A DNA stretch of 53,769 nucleotides from an uncultured Candidatus Saccharibacteria bacterium (GCA_946804195.1 CAMPEU010000014.1:1-53769); one strand, 5' to 3'; positions 37,036-48,149 are shown, numbered from the stretch's first letter. Translations and numbers: made by a program. Notes: generated by a model from the letters alone, not told the origin.

Positions 37036-38619
37036 CTATTCAACGATTTTTTTGGAAAGCTTTTTTCCGTCGTATGCGTAGACGAGCCGTTTATTCGATT
37101 CGCTATCGACTGTTTCTAGATGAAGTGGCCTCTGCCAGAGTGTATGAATGTAGGGGAGAGTTTTTCGAATGTACTCAGGATCGAGTGATCGTCCTTCGAA
37201 TTCGTGTCGCAAATATAATTCGCCACCATTGTTGTAGTCACCGTCGACTACAACAATATATGGAGTTCCGCTGTTGTTCATAGAATTTACCAGCTCTTCA
37301 CGAATATCTTGCCATCCGGTACTTTTGACGACTTGGAAAACATCTCCGTATGCATTCATGCGTTCTTCATAAACATACATATTCATGCGATCTGCAACGA
37401 TTTTGTTAAAGTAGTTTCTGATAAATGATTGGTCGTCGTTGTGAATCATGACATCGCGAAGTATTGGCGTCGCCGGGCTATCTTTTAACTCGCCCTCGAA
37501 GCGTGGAGGGACCGGAACGTTTTCTTTTTCTAGCCATTGTTTTTCGCTATCAGTCAGGTTGCCATTGTGGTAATCTTCCAAATATTCATAGATTGTCATA
37601 CCTAGATAATACGGATTCAGTGATTGCCTACCAGGAGCAACAACGCTCGAATGAACGAGCCACCATGATTCGTTTTCTTTATCCGATATCAAATCGCGGT
37701 CGCCCATTTCTCGCATGATTCGTTTATGCCAATACGAAGCCCAGCCTTCATTCATGATTTTTGTGCGTCGCTGAGGGTAGAAATACAAGGATTGGCCACG
37801 CACTATATTGATGACATCGCGTTGCCACTCTTCTAAATACGGAGCGTGATTCCTGATAAATCCTAAAACATCGCGATCTGGACTAGGCGGGATGGGGGGA
37901 GCGATTTTATCACTAGGTTTGGCTGTCACTTCGTTTTGCGGACCAAACATGTCATCAAATTCGTTGGGCTTTTTTTGCTGTGGTTTTTGACTGCGTATGG
38001 CTTGGTCTCGCCAGATCTTCAGCTCTTCCGCCTTTGAGAGACGAAGGGGCATATAGGGATCGACGTGTTCTTCTATGGCTAATGTTGCATCGAGGAACTG
38101 CTCAACTGCCAGCTTGCCTTCTTTTTCTTCGTAGCCACGGATACGTTCAGCATCTCGGGCAGCCGATTCTGGCATGTCTCGACGGGTACCAGCAAACAAC
38201 TGATTATTTTTAAAGAAGTCGGTATGGCCCAGTACGTGAGCCATCACGAATTTGTTTTCGATAGGGGGGTTATTTTCTAAAAGAAATGCCTGAGAAGGAT
38301 TACTGTTAATCACTAGTTCGTATATTTTTGACAAACCATGATCGTACATCGTTTTTAGCTGGCGATATTGCCTGCCAAATGTCCAGTGCGTAAACCTACC
38401 CGGTATGCCGTACGAGCCCAACTGGTTGATGATATTAGGTGGGGCGATTTCGAAATGAGTTGGAAATGGATCCAGGTGGAATTCATGGGCGATGTCCCAG
38501 ATATTTTCGAGCGCTTCATCGAGCTCCCTATCTTCGTCCTCGTATTCATAATGAGGAACGGGAGCTTCTTGTTCCGGGTCTTGGTATTCGTGATTGGATG
38601 GGAATGATTCTTTGCTCAT
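37036..38619 (-). CDS. SpoVR family protein
   Basis: PGRFTHWTFGRQYRQLKTMYDHGLSKIYELVINSNPSQAFLLENNP; NEGWASYWHKRIMREM. Confidence 0.94.
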   Translation of the reverse strand: MSKESFPSNHEYQDPEQEAPVPHYEYEDEDRELDEALENIWDIAHEFHLDPFPTHFEIAPPNIINQLGSYGIPGRFTHWTFGRQYRQLKTMYDHGLSKIYELVINSNPSQAFLLENNPPIENKFVMAHVLGHTDFFKNNQLFAGTRRDMPESAARDAERIRGYEEKEGKLAVEQFLDATLAIEEHVDPYMPLRLSKAEELKIWRDQAIRSQKPQQKKPNEFDDMFGPQNEVTAKPSDKIAPPIPPSPDRDVLGFIRNHAPYLEEWQRDVINIVRGQSLYFYPQRRTKIMNEGWASYWHKRIMREMGDRDLISDKENESWWLVHSSVVAPGRQSLNPYYLGMTIYEYLEDYHNGNLTDSEKQWLEKENVPVPPRFEGELKDSPATPILRDVMIHNDDQSFIRNYFNKIVADRMNMYVYEERMNAYGDVFQVVKSTGWQDIREELVNSMNNSGTPYIVVVDGDYNNGGELYLRHEFEGRSLDPEYIRKTLPYIHTLWQRPLHLETVDSESNKRLVYAYDGKKLSKKIVE

Positions 38620-38624
38620 ATTGA

Positions 38625-39812
38625 TTAATCTATTTGTTCCTTGGGATTAAATACTTTCTTGAGTGCTGACAATACTTCCTGCTTTTCATTTATGACTATA
38701 CCCTTGAAGCGTGGGTCATGAATTTTGCTTTCATAATCGTTGAGCAGTTGGCTACGTCCGTGCAGGCCAATTTGTACATAGGCATATTGGCTAACGTCTC
38801 TGTCCAATAATCCTTGGACTAAATCAACACATTTTTCATTGTCATTAGAAAAGTTGTCACCATCCGAAAAGTGCAGGGGATAGATGTTGTATCTGTCGGG
38901 AGGGTAGCGCTCATCAATGATATCCAGCGCTAATTGGTTCGCGGACGAACATTTCGTACCTCCGCCCATACCGCGTTTAAAAAACTGTTCCTCTGTTGAT
39001 TCGCTTGCTTCGGTATCGTGGGTGATAAATACTATATCGACATTGGGATATTTAGAACGCAGGAATCCCACGGTCCACCAACAGAAGGCACGGGTAATGT
39101 ATTTCTCGAATTCGCCCATCGAACCCGATATGTCCGCCATCGCAATAACGACTGCGCTGTTTTCGGGCTGCCTCTCGTTCTCCCATGTCCGTACCCGAAA
39201 ATCCTCTGGCGAAATATTACCAATCTCGGCTTTGCCGGTTTCTATAGCGTTTCTCATCATGTTCTGCATGACAGTGCGGGCGAGGTCGAGATTGTTTGCG
39301 CTTCTGTTTTTGCGTACGTCATTAAATACCGCACGATCTGACTCGATTTCCTGGGCACCTTTTGGTTTGATCCTTGGCAGACCGAGGTCGGCGAACACCA
39401 TAGCTTGAATCTCTTCAATAGAAAGTTCAGTTTCGTAGTATTCTTCACCGGGCTGATCTCCCGCTTCGCCGTCTTCACCGGGCTGCGGTTTTTTGCCAAC
39501 GACGTCGCCGGGTTTTTCTGAACCATCACCAGAGCCGACGCCTTCTTGTGGTTGCCCATAGCGAAAACGCGGTAGCTCAAGTGAGCGCATCGGTACTTTG
39601 ATCGTTTTTTTGCTATGCGGATCTGCGGTAATAATCGTACCGTCGCTGACGAGGTTTTCGAGGTTATCTTTGATCGATTCCTTTACCTTTTCATTATGAC
39701 GCGCTTCATCTTGTGCCCCTCTTCGGTCAAATGACCAATCTTGTCGAGAGACTGAAGTGTACCAATTTTTGGGTGTTTCCATCGTATTACCATTTAGCCT
39801 TGCTGTTTCCAC
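38625..39812 (-). CDS. DUF444 / YeaH-YhbH family protein
   Basis: VIAMADISGSMGEFEKYITRAFCWWTVGFLRSKYPNVDIVFITHDTEA; adjacent to prkA and spoVR. Confidence 0.92.
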   Translation of the reverse strand: METARLNGNTMETPKNWYTSVSRQDWSFDRRGAQDEARHNEKVKESIKDNLENLVSDGTIITADPHSKKTIKVPMRSLELPRFRYGQPQEGVGSGDGSEKPGDVVGKKPQPGEDGEAGDQPGEEYYETELSIEEIQAMVFADLGLPRIKPKGAQEIESDRAVFNDVRKNRSANNLDLARTVMQNMMRNAIETGKAEIGNISPEDFRVRTWENERQPENSAVVIAMADISGSMGEFEKYITRAFCWWTVGFLRSKYPNVDIVFITHDTEASESTEEQFFKRGMGGGTKCSSANQLALDIIDERYPPDRYNIYPLHFSDGDNFSNDNEKCVDLVQGLLDRDVSQYAYVQIGLHGRSQLLNDYESKIHDPRFKGIVINEKQEVLSALKKVFNPKEQID

Positions 39813-39842
39813 CCTTTGCTACGGTGGACTACATTATTATGC

Positions 39843-41756
39843 TTAAGAACGACTCAGTAGGGTGCCAACGTATCGGATGAGTTCATTGGCACAGTGAGGA
39901 CAATAGCCTCGTTCTTCGACAAGAGTTCGTTCGACGCCTTTTATGCGCTCTTTTTGATCTTCGTCTGGAACTTTTGAGCTGGTTGTCAATTTGACCATAT
40001 CTTTGAGGTCGGCAAATAATTTCTTTTCGATTGCTTCTTTTAGCCGTGGGTGTGATGTGTAGTCGAAGGTTCCGCCACGTCTGTATGTTGTTGCCATGCG
40101 CATCAGCAGTTCACTTCTAAACTCTTTTTTGCCGTTATCGTTAACGCCAATTTGTTCTTCGATACTGCGCATTAGTTGCTCGTCTGGTGCGAATTCTTCG
40201 TCTGTAATTGGATCGAGGATTTTTGATTTATTACAAAATGCTTCGACGTTGTTTAGGTAATTACTACAAAGGCTCTTTGCTGTTTCTTCGTATGAATAGA
40301 CAAATGCACTTTGGATTTCTTTCTTTGCGGCATCATCGAATGCTTCCTTTACGGTAGCCAAGTCGGCTATTAGTGCTTCCTTGTCATTATCTTTCATGTC
40401 GCGAGTATGTGGGTGATAGTCCAAGTTATCGCGGAGTGCGCGGATAGTATCAACCGGAGTTAAGCAGGCACGATCTTGTTTGATGAGTGCCGTCGACAAT
40501 GAGTCGATGATGTAGCGTGGTGAAATGCCTGACATACCTTCGTTGCTATTTTCATCTTGCAGTTCTTTGATGTCTCGTTGGGTGAGGCCATCGGTTTCTT
40601 GACCGTCATAAATCTTTAGTTTTTGCATCTTGCTGTATTTCTTTGATGGACCCAGTCGTGAGAGGACCGAGAATGTAGCGGCTGTTTCTAGTGTGTGTGG
40701 GTTGATATGTATCTTTGATTTTTTAACGAGTTCGCTTTGACCGATGAGCTTTTCGTGGATTTTTCGTTCATCTGAAATTCGTAGAGTGTAGGGCACTGGG
40801 ATTACGACCATACGGTCACGAAGTGCTTCGTTCTTTGGATTCTGCACGTAGCTCATATATTCAGTGAGGTTGGTATGTGCGAGGATTACCTCGTCGGCAG
40901 ATATATTCGGGAACCTTGGAGCCTTGATCACTCTGTCTTGGCTGAGGTCGAGGAGTGTATACAGGAATCGTTCATCGGATTTGAGCATCTCGACGAACTC
41001 CATAACTCCGCGGTTTGCTACGTTGAGCTCCCCGTCAAATCTGTAGGCCCTAGGGTCTGATGCCGAGCCGAATTCTCCTAATTTTGATAGATCAACACTT
41101 CCGACAAGTTCTGTGATGTCTTGGGATTTTGGATCTGATGGCTTGAATGTACCGATACCAATTCTGTCTTGTTCGGAAAGTGAGATGCGCTTGATTTGCA
41201 CATTTTTCAATGCTTCTGAGGTTATGTTATCGCCGCCATAATTTGCTTCACAATGAGGGCATAGGTTGCCTTCGATATTTATGCCATACTCTTCGAGTCC
41301 CGGACGTAATCCTTTGGGAATAAGGTGGAGTGGCTCTTCTTGCATTGGACAATCCTCGATTGCATACATAGCCCCTTCGTCAGTTCTTGTGTATTCTTCG
41401 ATGCCACGCTTCGTGCCATTGACGAGCGTTGACTTACCGCTACCCGGAGGACCTACTAATAGAATTATACGTTTACCGAGCTCTAGTCCTTCGGCGCCTG
41501 CATGTAGGATATCAAGAAATCGATTTGTTGCTTTCTCGGCACCGAATAGTGCGTTTGAGCCTGTTGTAAAAAAATCAGGACGTGACGTAACCGCGTTGTA
41601 GGCAGTTTGCTGTGATGTCCTCGATATTGAAGGGTTTTCTATAACCATATCTACATATTGGTTAAAGTTTCCTTTCCATTTTAATCGTTCCTGGTCCTTG
41701 CTGTAGCGCTCAAATTGCCCGAATACGTTGTTTTCTTTTCCCCGTTCACCCGACAT
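39843..41756 (-). CDS. prkA: PrkA family serine protein kinase (YeaG-like)
   Basis: LLVGPPGSGKSTLVNGTKRGIEEYT; YAIEDCPMQEEPLHLIP; CPHCEANYGGD; SGISPRYIIDSLS. Confidence 0.94.
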   Translation of the reverse strand: MSGERGKENNVFGQFERYSKDQERLKWKGNFNQYVDMVIENPSISRTSQQTAYNAVTSRPDFFTTGSNALFGAEKATNRFLDILHAGAEGLELGKRIILLVGPPGSGKSTLVNGTKRGIEEYTRTDEGAMYAIEDCPMQEEPLHLIPKGLRPGLEEYGINIEGNLCPHCEANYGGDNITSEALKNVQIKRISLSEQDRIGIGTFKPSDPKSQDITELVGSVDLSKLGEFGSASDPRAYRFDGELNVANRGVMEFVEMLKSDERFLYTLLDLSQDRVIKAPRFPNISADEVILAHTNLTEYMSYVQNPKNEALRDRMVVIPVPYTLRISDERKIHEKLIGQSELVKKSKIHINPHTLETAATFSVLSRLGPSKKYSKMQKLKIYDGQETDGLTQRDIKELQDENSNEGMSGISPRYIIDSLSTALIKQDRACLTPVDTIRALRDNLDYHPHTRDMKDNDKEALIADLATVKEAFDDAAKKEIQSAFVYSYEETAKSLCSNYLNNVEAFCNKSKILDPITDEEFAPDEQLMRSIEEQIGVNDNGKKEFRSELLMRMATTYRRGGTFDYTSHPRLKEAIEKKLFADLKDMVKLTTSSKVPDEDQKERIKGVERTLVEERGYCPHCANELIRYVGTLLSRS

Positions 41757-42043
41757 AGCATCCCTCCTAGTCCTTTGATATTTCCACAAATTTGACTGGT
41801 TTGTACAACATTATACAGCATAATGTAAATAATAGGTGAGACTTGGATAAAGTAAAGCTAACGGCTAACCGAAGCGCCAAAGAGTCGCGTACTGGGATGA
41901 TGGCACGGCTATTAAAAGAGCTATTATAATTGCGAACTCATCGTGCATTATTAGGGGTAGACTTGTGATAAAAGCAATAGTAATACGACATAAAAACTGC
42001 TATAATATATACAGAATAAATTTGAACAAAGGGGATTCGCGAA

Positions 42044-42616
42044 ATGGATGTAACATTAATGGTCATCGGCGGCATCGCAGTACTTTTGGCGCTGTTTTTG
42101 TGGGCTACATATAACGCACTTGTTAAATTAAAGGTCCGTGTCGACGAGGCATGGAGTGATATTACTGTACAGCTGAAACGACGAGCAGATTTGATTCCAA
42201 ATCTTGTCAAGACCGTCAAAGGCTACGCAAAGCACGAAAAAGGCGTATTCGAAGAAGTAACAAAAGCACGTACCGAGATGCTCGGCGCAAAGACTCCAAA
42301 AGATGCAGCTAAGGCTGACAATATGATGACTGATGCACTCAAAAGTATTTTTGCTGTTGCAGAGGCCTATCCTGATCTAAAAGCAAGTAAAAACTTCGGT
42401 GATCTACAAGCTGAGCTGGTTGATACGGAAGATAAGGTTCAGGCTGCACGTCGATTCTATAACGGCGGCGTTCGTGATTTGAATACAAAGATTCAATTGT
42501 TCCCAAATAATGTATTTGCGAGCATGCTTGGTTTTAAGCAACGTGATTTCTTTGATGTTGATGAGTCAGAACGAGCGACAGTCGACAAAGTAGTTGATGT
42601 AGACTTTGATAAGTAA
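42044..42616 (+). CDS. LemA family protein
   Basis: YNALVKLKVRVDEAWSDITVQLKRRADLIPNLVKTVKGYAKHEKGVFEEVTKAR. Confidence 0.95.
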   Translation: MDVTLMVIGGIAVLLALFLWATYNALVKLKVRVDEAWSDITVQLKRRADLIPNLVKTVKGYAKHEKGVFEEVTKARTEMLGAKTPKDAAKADNMMTDALKSIFAVAEAYPDLKASKNFGDLQAELVDTEDKVQAARRFYNGGVRDLNTKIQLFPNNVFASMLGFKQRDFFDVDESERATVDKVVDVDFDK

Positions 42617-42632
42617 TTTTTGAGGAAAAAGT

Positions 42633-43508
42633 ATGTACGGAGCGATTGGCAAAAACAAGCGCAATACTGTCCTAATCATGGCGGCATTTATTGGGCTACT
42701 GGGTGCACTAGGTTATGTAGCTAGTTTATATTTTGGCGAGACATCTATTGCGTATTGGGTGATAGGCGGCGCGTTAGTTTATACGGTTATCCAGTATTAT
42801 GCTGCTGGTAAATTAGCTGTTGCGATGACGGGCGCGCATGAAATTCAAAAAAGGGACAATCCGCGGCTGTATCGGATTGTTGAGAATTTGTCTATTACGA
42901 CAGGTATGCCGACGCCAAAAATCTATGTCATCGATGATCCTGCACCAAATGCTTTTGCAACTGGGCGAAATCCCAGTAATGCAATCGTTGCGGCGACAAC
43001 GGGGTTAATGGATATTCTGACTGATCGTGAGCTAGAGGGCGTTATGGCGCACGAGATGGGACATGTCAAAAACTACGATATTCGTGTCAGTATGATTGCG
43101 TTTGGTTTGGTGAGTGCGATCGGTATATTGTCGGATATCGCGATTCGTATGATGATATTTGGCGGAGGACGTGATCGTAATTCGAATCCCGTAGTGATGA
43201 TTGTTGGAGTTGTTTTAATTATTTTGGCTCCAATCATTGCGGCAATGATTCAGATGGCCGTTAGTCGCCAGCGTGAATACCTGGCCGATGCAACGGGCGC
43301 GCTAACGACGCGTGATTCCGAAGGCTTGGCGAGTGCTCTAGAAAAACTAAAGAGTCATAGCCAACCGTTAAAGCGACAGAGTTCATCAACTGCGCACCTC
43401 TTTTTTAGCAACCCGCTCAAACCGGGATCTTTTTCAAAACTTTTTAGCACACACCCACCACTCGAGGAACGAATTAAACGATTGCACAAAAACGCTAATA
43501 AGTTTTAA
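42633..43508 (+). CDS. htpX: M48 family zinc metalloprotease HtpX
   Basis: GVMAHEMGHVKNYDIR (HExxH), QREYLADATGA, FSTHPPLEERIKRL. Confidence 0.95.
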   Translation: MYGAIGKNKRNTVLIMAAFIGLLGALGYVASLYFGETSIAYWVIGGALVYTVIQYYAAGKLAVAMTGAHEIQKRDNPRLYRIVENLSITTGMPTPKIYVIDDPAPNAFATGRNPSNAIVAATTGLMDILTDRELEGVMAHEMGHVKNYDIRVSMIAFGLVSAIGILSDIAIRMMIFGGGRDRNSNPVVMIVGVVLIILAPIIAAMIQMAVSRQREYLADATGALTTRDSEGLASALEKLKSHSQPLKRQSSSTAHLFFSNPLKPGSFSKLFSTHPPLEERIKRLHKNANKF

Positions 43509-43516
43509 TAGATACT

Positions 43517-44620
43517 ATGCCGACTAAAAAGAAACCAATCAAAAAGCCCGTGAAAAAAACTGCAAAGAAGCAGACGGGTAAAACGGCATGGCAGATTGCT
43601 AAACCTTGGATTATTGCTCGCAAGACGGCAATTGTTACACGTGTTCGAAAGTATTTAGCTCGTCGTCCACATCGTTCGTTTCGTTTGACGAAGCGACGTG
43701 ATTACAAACGTTCCTTCAAGATGCCGGGTTACTGGGCGTTTACAAATTATGTTCGAAAGACTCTCTGGAACAATCGAAAATTATTTGGCGGTATGGTGTT
43801 GGTCTATATTGTTGCGATCATCGTCATCGGTGGCTTTGGTGCTCAGGATACATATATAACCCTCAATCAGGCGCTCAAAGATAGTAGCGGTGACTTGTTC
43901 CAGGGTAATTTTGGCACAGTTGGGCAGGCTGGATTGTTGTTGGTTGCTACTATCACTCAGGGTTTAACACCTAGCATTACTGAGGCGCAATCAATTTTTG
44001 GTGGATTGGCGTTATTCTTTGTATGGTTGGCGACGATATGGTTATTGCGTAACGTCTTGGCTGGACACAAACCAAAGCTGCGTGATGCCCTATACAACAG
44101 TGGTTCACCGGTTCTGGCAACTGTGCTTGTCTCGTTTATTATCTTGGTTCAGTTGATCCCCGCCGCCATTGCGCTGATTGCCTATGACGCGGCGCGCGTA
44201 TCAGGACTTGCCGATAGCGGTATACCTGCGATGCTCGCACTTATTGGCGTCGTTTTGGTCGCGACAGTATCTGCCTATTGGTTAGTGAGCAGTGTTATAG
44301 CGTTGATTATTGTGACATTGCCCGGCATGTATCCGGTTAGTGCGATGAGGGCGGCGGGCGATATGGTTGTTGGTCGTCGAATGCGAGTCTTGTTTAGATT
44401 ATTATGGCTGGGATTTGTTGTTGTTATGACGTGGGCCTTGGTTGTTATTCCTGTGATATTGTTTGATGACTGGCTCAAGGGCGCCGCATCATCGGTGAGT
44501 TGGTTGCCATTGGTGCCATTGGTAGTGTTTGGACTCGGTTCGGTAACGGTTGTATTTGCGACAAGCTATATCTACTTGCTGTATCGGAGGATTGTTGACG
44601 ATGACGCACCTCCCGCCTAA
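43517..44620 (+). CDS. multi-TM membrane protein with Lys-rich N-terminal tail
   Basis: 367 aa; MPTKKKPIKKPVKKTAKKQTGK followed by about 6 hydrophobic segments. Confidence 0.7.
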   Translation: MPTKKKPIKKPVKKTAKKQTGKTAWQIAKPWIIARKTAIVTRVRKYLARRPHRSFRLTKRRDYKRSFKMPGYWAFTNYVRKTLWNNRKLFGGMVLVYIVAIIVIGGFGAQDTYITLNQALKDSSGDLFQGNFGTVGQAGLLLVATITQGLTPSITEAQSIFGGLALFFVWLATIWLLRNVLAGHKPKLRDALYNSGSPVLATVLVSFIILVQLIPAAIALIAYDAARVSGLADSGIPAMLALIGVVLVATVSAYWLVSSVIALIIVTLPGMYPVSAMRAAGDMVVGRRMRVLFRLLWLGFVVVMTWALVVIPVILFDDWLKGAASSVSWLPLVPLVVFGLGSVTVVFATSYIYLLYRRIVDDDAPPA

Positions 44621-46628
44621 AGAAGTCGTACAACGTGTCGAAAAACTCCGTAATCTCATAAACGATTACCGATACAATTATCACGTACTCGATGAGTCTA
44701 CGATGAGTGAGGCCGCTGCCGACAGCTTGAAGCACGAGTTGTCGCAACTGGAAGATAAATATCCTCAATTGATTACATCTGACAGTCCGACGCAACGTGT
44801 GGCTGGTATGGCGTTGGACAAGTTCACCAAGGTGACACACAAAACGCGTATGATTAGCCTCAATGATGTATTTAATCGCGAGGAAGTCGAGGCATGGGTG
44901 GCGCGAATCAACAAGCTATTACCCGGCAAAAAACACGAATTTATTTGTGATATCAAGATGGATGGTTTGGCGTGTGCATTGGTGTATATCGATGGCGTAT
45001 TAGAGCAAGCGGTGACTCGTGGCGACAGTCGCGTGGGCGAAGATGTGACAATGAATGTTCGTACAATCCAGAATGTACCACTTCGTTTACGCGAAAATCA
45101 AAAGTACGCACACATGCTTCGTGGCAGAACGGAAATACGTGGTGAAATCGTCATGCACAAGGCGGATTTTGAAAAATTAAACAAAACTCGCATCGCCGAC
45201 GGATTACCGGCATTCAAGAATCCACGAAATCTTGCGGCGGGTACAATTCGTCAGTTAGATCCGCAGTTAGTCTCACGGAGACCTTTGAATTTTGTTGGAT
45301 ACGATGTATTGCGTGATAACCCCGACGACGTGCCGACAAATGCAATTGGCTATGACATGATGAATCGTATTGGAATTACGACGAGTCGTAAGACGCGAGT
45401 ATCAACGAGTATCGACGACGTCATGAGGTATGTGGATGAGCTAGGAGCAATACGAGAGAATTTTGTATTTAATACTGACGGTGTCGTGGTAAAAGTAAAC
45501 GATCGAGTACAATTCGCCGATTTGGGTATCGTTGGCAAGACGCCGCGTGGAGCTGTTGCATACAAATATGCCGCCGAAGAAGCGACAACAATCGTTAAGG
45601 ACATAGTTATTAGTATTGGACGTACAGGCGCTGCAACACCAGTTGCGGTCTTTGATCCAGTTGATGTCGCTGGTACCACAGTACAACATGCAAGTTTGCA
45701 CAATGCGGACGAGATTGCACGTCTGGATGTGCGTATTGGTGATACGGTTATTATCTTCAAAGCAGGTGATATTATTCCCCAAGTTCAGAGTGTGGTCCGT
45801 GAACTTCGCCCAAAGACAGCAAAGCAATTCCAGTACGAACGGGCTCTTGCCGAGCAGTATCCAGAACTACAGTTTGAGCGTCTAGGTAAAGATGTCGTCT
45901 ATCGCGTCAAAGGTTCATCGAGCGATTTAATTCTCAAACGTTCAGTTGAATATTATGCCTCAAAGGGCGCGTTGGATATTGATACTTTGGGCGAGAAAAA
46001 TGTCGTCGCACTTGTCGATGCGGGACTCGTAAAGGATGTTGCTGATATTTATACTTTAACCGTTGATGACTTGCTCAAACTGGAGCGGTTCGCTGATATT
46101 TCTGCCAATAAACTAGTTGATGCAATTCAAGCAAAGAAAAACCCGCCACTCGAAAAGTTTATTTTGGGGCTAGGTATTCGTCACGTAGGCGCACAGACTG
46201 CTATTGATTTGACTGATGCATTTCATTCGATCGATAATCTCGGCAAGGCAACTATCGAGACACTTTCGCGTATCGAGGGTGTTGGGGTTGTCGTCGCCGA
46301 ATCAATTGTGGCGTGGTTTGCCGATCCCGACAATATAGCGTTACTCGAGAAGTTTGAGAAGCAAGGTGTGAAACCGCAATATCTAAAGAAATCAGGCGTC
46401 CTGGCTGGACAGAGTTTTGTTGTCACTGGTAGCTTGGAGTCAATGGGGCGTGATGTCGCTGCTGACAAGATTCGTGCGCTTGGTGGGACGTTTCAAACAT
46501 CGGTCGCCAAAGACACTACCTATCTCGTTGCTGGCGGCAAAGTAGGTGCATCAAAATTGGAAAAAGCACGAAGCTACGGGACGAAGATTATTGACGAACA
46601 GGAGTTACTCGGAATAATAGGCGCATGA
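44601..46628 (+). CDS. ligA: NAD-dependent DNA ligase
   Basis: FICDIKMDGLACALVY (KxDG), NPRNLAAGTIRQLDP, HhH and BRCT (FVVTGSLESMGRDVAADKIRALGGTF). Confidence 0.96.
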   Translation: MTHLPPKEVVQRVEKLRNLINDYRYNYHVLDESTMSEAAADSLKHELSQLEDKYPQLITSDSPTQRVAGMALDKFTKVTHKTRMISLNDVFNREEVEAWVARINKLLPGKKHEFICDIKMDGLACALVYIDGVLEQAVTRGDSRVGEDVTMNVRTIQNVPLRLRENQKYAHMLRGRTEIRGEIVMHKADFEKLNKTRIADGLPAFKNPRNLAAGTIRQLDPQLVSRRPLNFVGYDVLRDNPDDVPTNAIGYDMMNRIGITTSRKTRVSTSIDDVMRYVDELGAIRENFVFNTDGVVVKVNDRVQFADLGIVGKTPRGAVAYKYAAEEATTIVKDIVISIGRTGAATPVAVFDPVDVAGTTVQHASLHNADEIARLDVRIGDTVIIFKAGDIIPQVQSVVRELRPKTAKQFQYERALAEQYPELQFERLGKDVVYRVKGSSSDLILKRSVEYYASKGALDIDTLGEKNVVALVDAGLVKDVADIYTLTVDDLLKLERFADISANKLVDAIQAKKNPPLEKFILGLGIRHVGAQTAIDLTDAFHSIDNLGKATIETLSRIEGVGVVVAESIVAWFADPDNIALLEKFEKQGVKPQYLKKSGVLAGQSFVVTGSLESMGRDVAADKIRALGGTFQTSVAKDTTYLVAGGKVGASKLEKARSYGTKIIDEQELLGIIGA

Positions 46629-46668
46629 ACACGTAGGCTATAGCATTTTGGTCTGATATACTGGGGAC

Positions 46669-47409
46669 ATGTCAAATGCTGCGATTTCTGCGAAGGGTCT
46701 TATTGTCAACAAGGGCAAGCAGTGTATTCTCAACCAATTAGATTTTATAGTAAAACCAGGAACGGTGACCGGTTTGATTGGTCCGAGCGGTAGTGGCAAG
46801 ACGACGTTGATGCGCTCGATTATTGGCGTACAAAAATACAAAGGTGAACTACAAGTTTTGGGCAAAGCGGCGGGCCACAAGGGACTCCGTAGGTCTATTG
46901 GGTATGTGACACAAAGCCCTGCCGTGTATCTTGATTTGACGGTTGAACAAAATCTGCGTTATTTTGCCACGCTTGTTCGTTCGGACAAGATGGACGTCAA
47001 GCATGTTATTGATACCGTTCATCTGACAAATCAGCGCAAACAAATCGTTGGTAGCTTGTCTGGTGGTCAAATGGCCCGCGTCAGTCTGGCGGTCGCGTTA
47101 CTCGGTCGGCCAGAGTTGTTAGTACTCGATGAACCGACGGTCGGGTTAGACCCGGTATTGCGCAATGAATTATGGGATTTATTTACAGAACTGGCTGCTC
47201 AGGGTCGAACGCTGTTGATTTCTAGTCATGTTATGGATGAAGCTGCTCGATGTGAGAATTTGTTGTTGCTACGGGATGGCAAATTGTTATGGCGCGATTC
47301 ACAAAAGAAATTATTAGCAGCAACAAAGAAGCGTGAAGTCGGTGATGCTTTCATTACGATGATTCATGCTGCCGAGCGTGCCGAAAAGATGAAAGTGGGC
47401 AAACAATAA
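46669..47409 (+). CDS. ABC transporter ATP-binding protein
   Basis: GPSGSGKTTLMRSI, LSGGQMARVSLAVALLGRPELLVLDEPTVGLDP. Confidence 0.94.
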   Translation: MSNAAISAKGLIVNKGKQCILNQLDFIVKPGTVTGLIGPSGSGKTTLMRSIIGVQKYKGELQVLGKAAGHKGLRRSIGYVTQSPAVYLDLTVEQNLRYFATLVRSDKMDVKHVIDTVHLTNQRKQIVGSLSGGQMARVSLAVALLGRPELLVLDEPTVGLDPVLRNELWDLFTELAAQGRTLLISSHVMDEAARCENLLLLRDGKLLWRDSQKKLLAATKKREVGDAFITMIHAAERAEKMKVGKQ

Positions 47410-48149
47410 TGTATCACGTTCATGCCACTGTAGGGACGATGCTACGTATATTGCGTCAGCTATCGCATGATCACCGCACGGTAGCAATGATATTTTTGGT
47501 GCCAATTATTTTGCTGTCGCTATTGCGATGGATGTTCGACGAAAACTTGATGGTATTTAATCTATTAGCACCAGCTCTACTCGGTGTATTTCCATTTGTA
47601 ATCATGTTCATTATTACCAGTGTTACAACGCTACGCGAAAGAACAGGTGGCACAATGGAGCGTTTGATGGCAATGCCTATTGGCAGGCTAGATTTGGTGC
47701 TAGGGTATATGCTAGCGTTCGGTCTGTTGGCGGTTGTTCAGGCGGTTTTGGCGAGCGCAGTATTGCTATGGGGCCTCGGTCTCGAGATAGAAGGTCCAGC
47801 GTGGTTTTTGGTAACTATGGCGGTATCTGATGCTTTATTGGGAACTGCCTTGGGTATTTTTGTTAGCGCATTTGCACGGACAGAATTCCAAGCGATACAG
47901 TTTATGCCAGCCTTGATACTGCCACAATTCTTGCTGGGTGGTCTGATACTGCCTCTGGATCGTATGCCGGCAGCGTTAGAAATTACTGCGTATTTCTTGC
48001 CACTAACGTACGCCATACATGCTTTGCAGACGGTTGTCAGTAACGTTGATATTACGGGCGAAGCATGGCGTGATTTATTTGTAGTCCTTGGTTTTGCCGT
48101 TGCTGCAATTGTGTTTGGTGCATTGACACTGCGTCGCAGAACACGATAG
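47409..48149 (+). CDS. ABC-2 type transporter permease
   Basis: TTLRERTGGTMERLMAMPIGRLDLVLGY; LPQFLLGGLILPLDRMP; overlaps ATPase stop/start. Confidence 0.9.
   Translation: MYHVHATVGTMLRILRQLSHDHRTVAMIFLVPIILLSLLRWMFDENLMVFNLLAPALLGVFPFVIMFIITSVTTLRERTGGTMERLMAMPIGRLDLVLGYMLAFGLLAVVQAVLASAVLLWGLGLEIEGPAWFLVTMAVSDALLGTALGIFVSAFARTEFQAIQFMPALILPQFLLGGLILPLDRMPAALEITAYFLPLTYAIHALQTVVSNVDITGEAWRDLFVVLGFAVAAIVFGALTLRRRTR

Noticed and set aside
37036-41756. Sporulation locus suggested by SpoVR name
   Set aside because: SpoVR/PrkA/YeaH occur widely in non-sporulating bacteria; no spore genes are present here.
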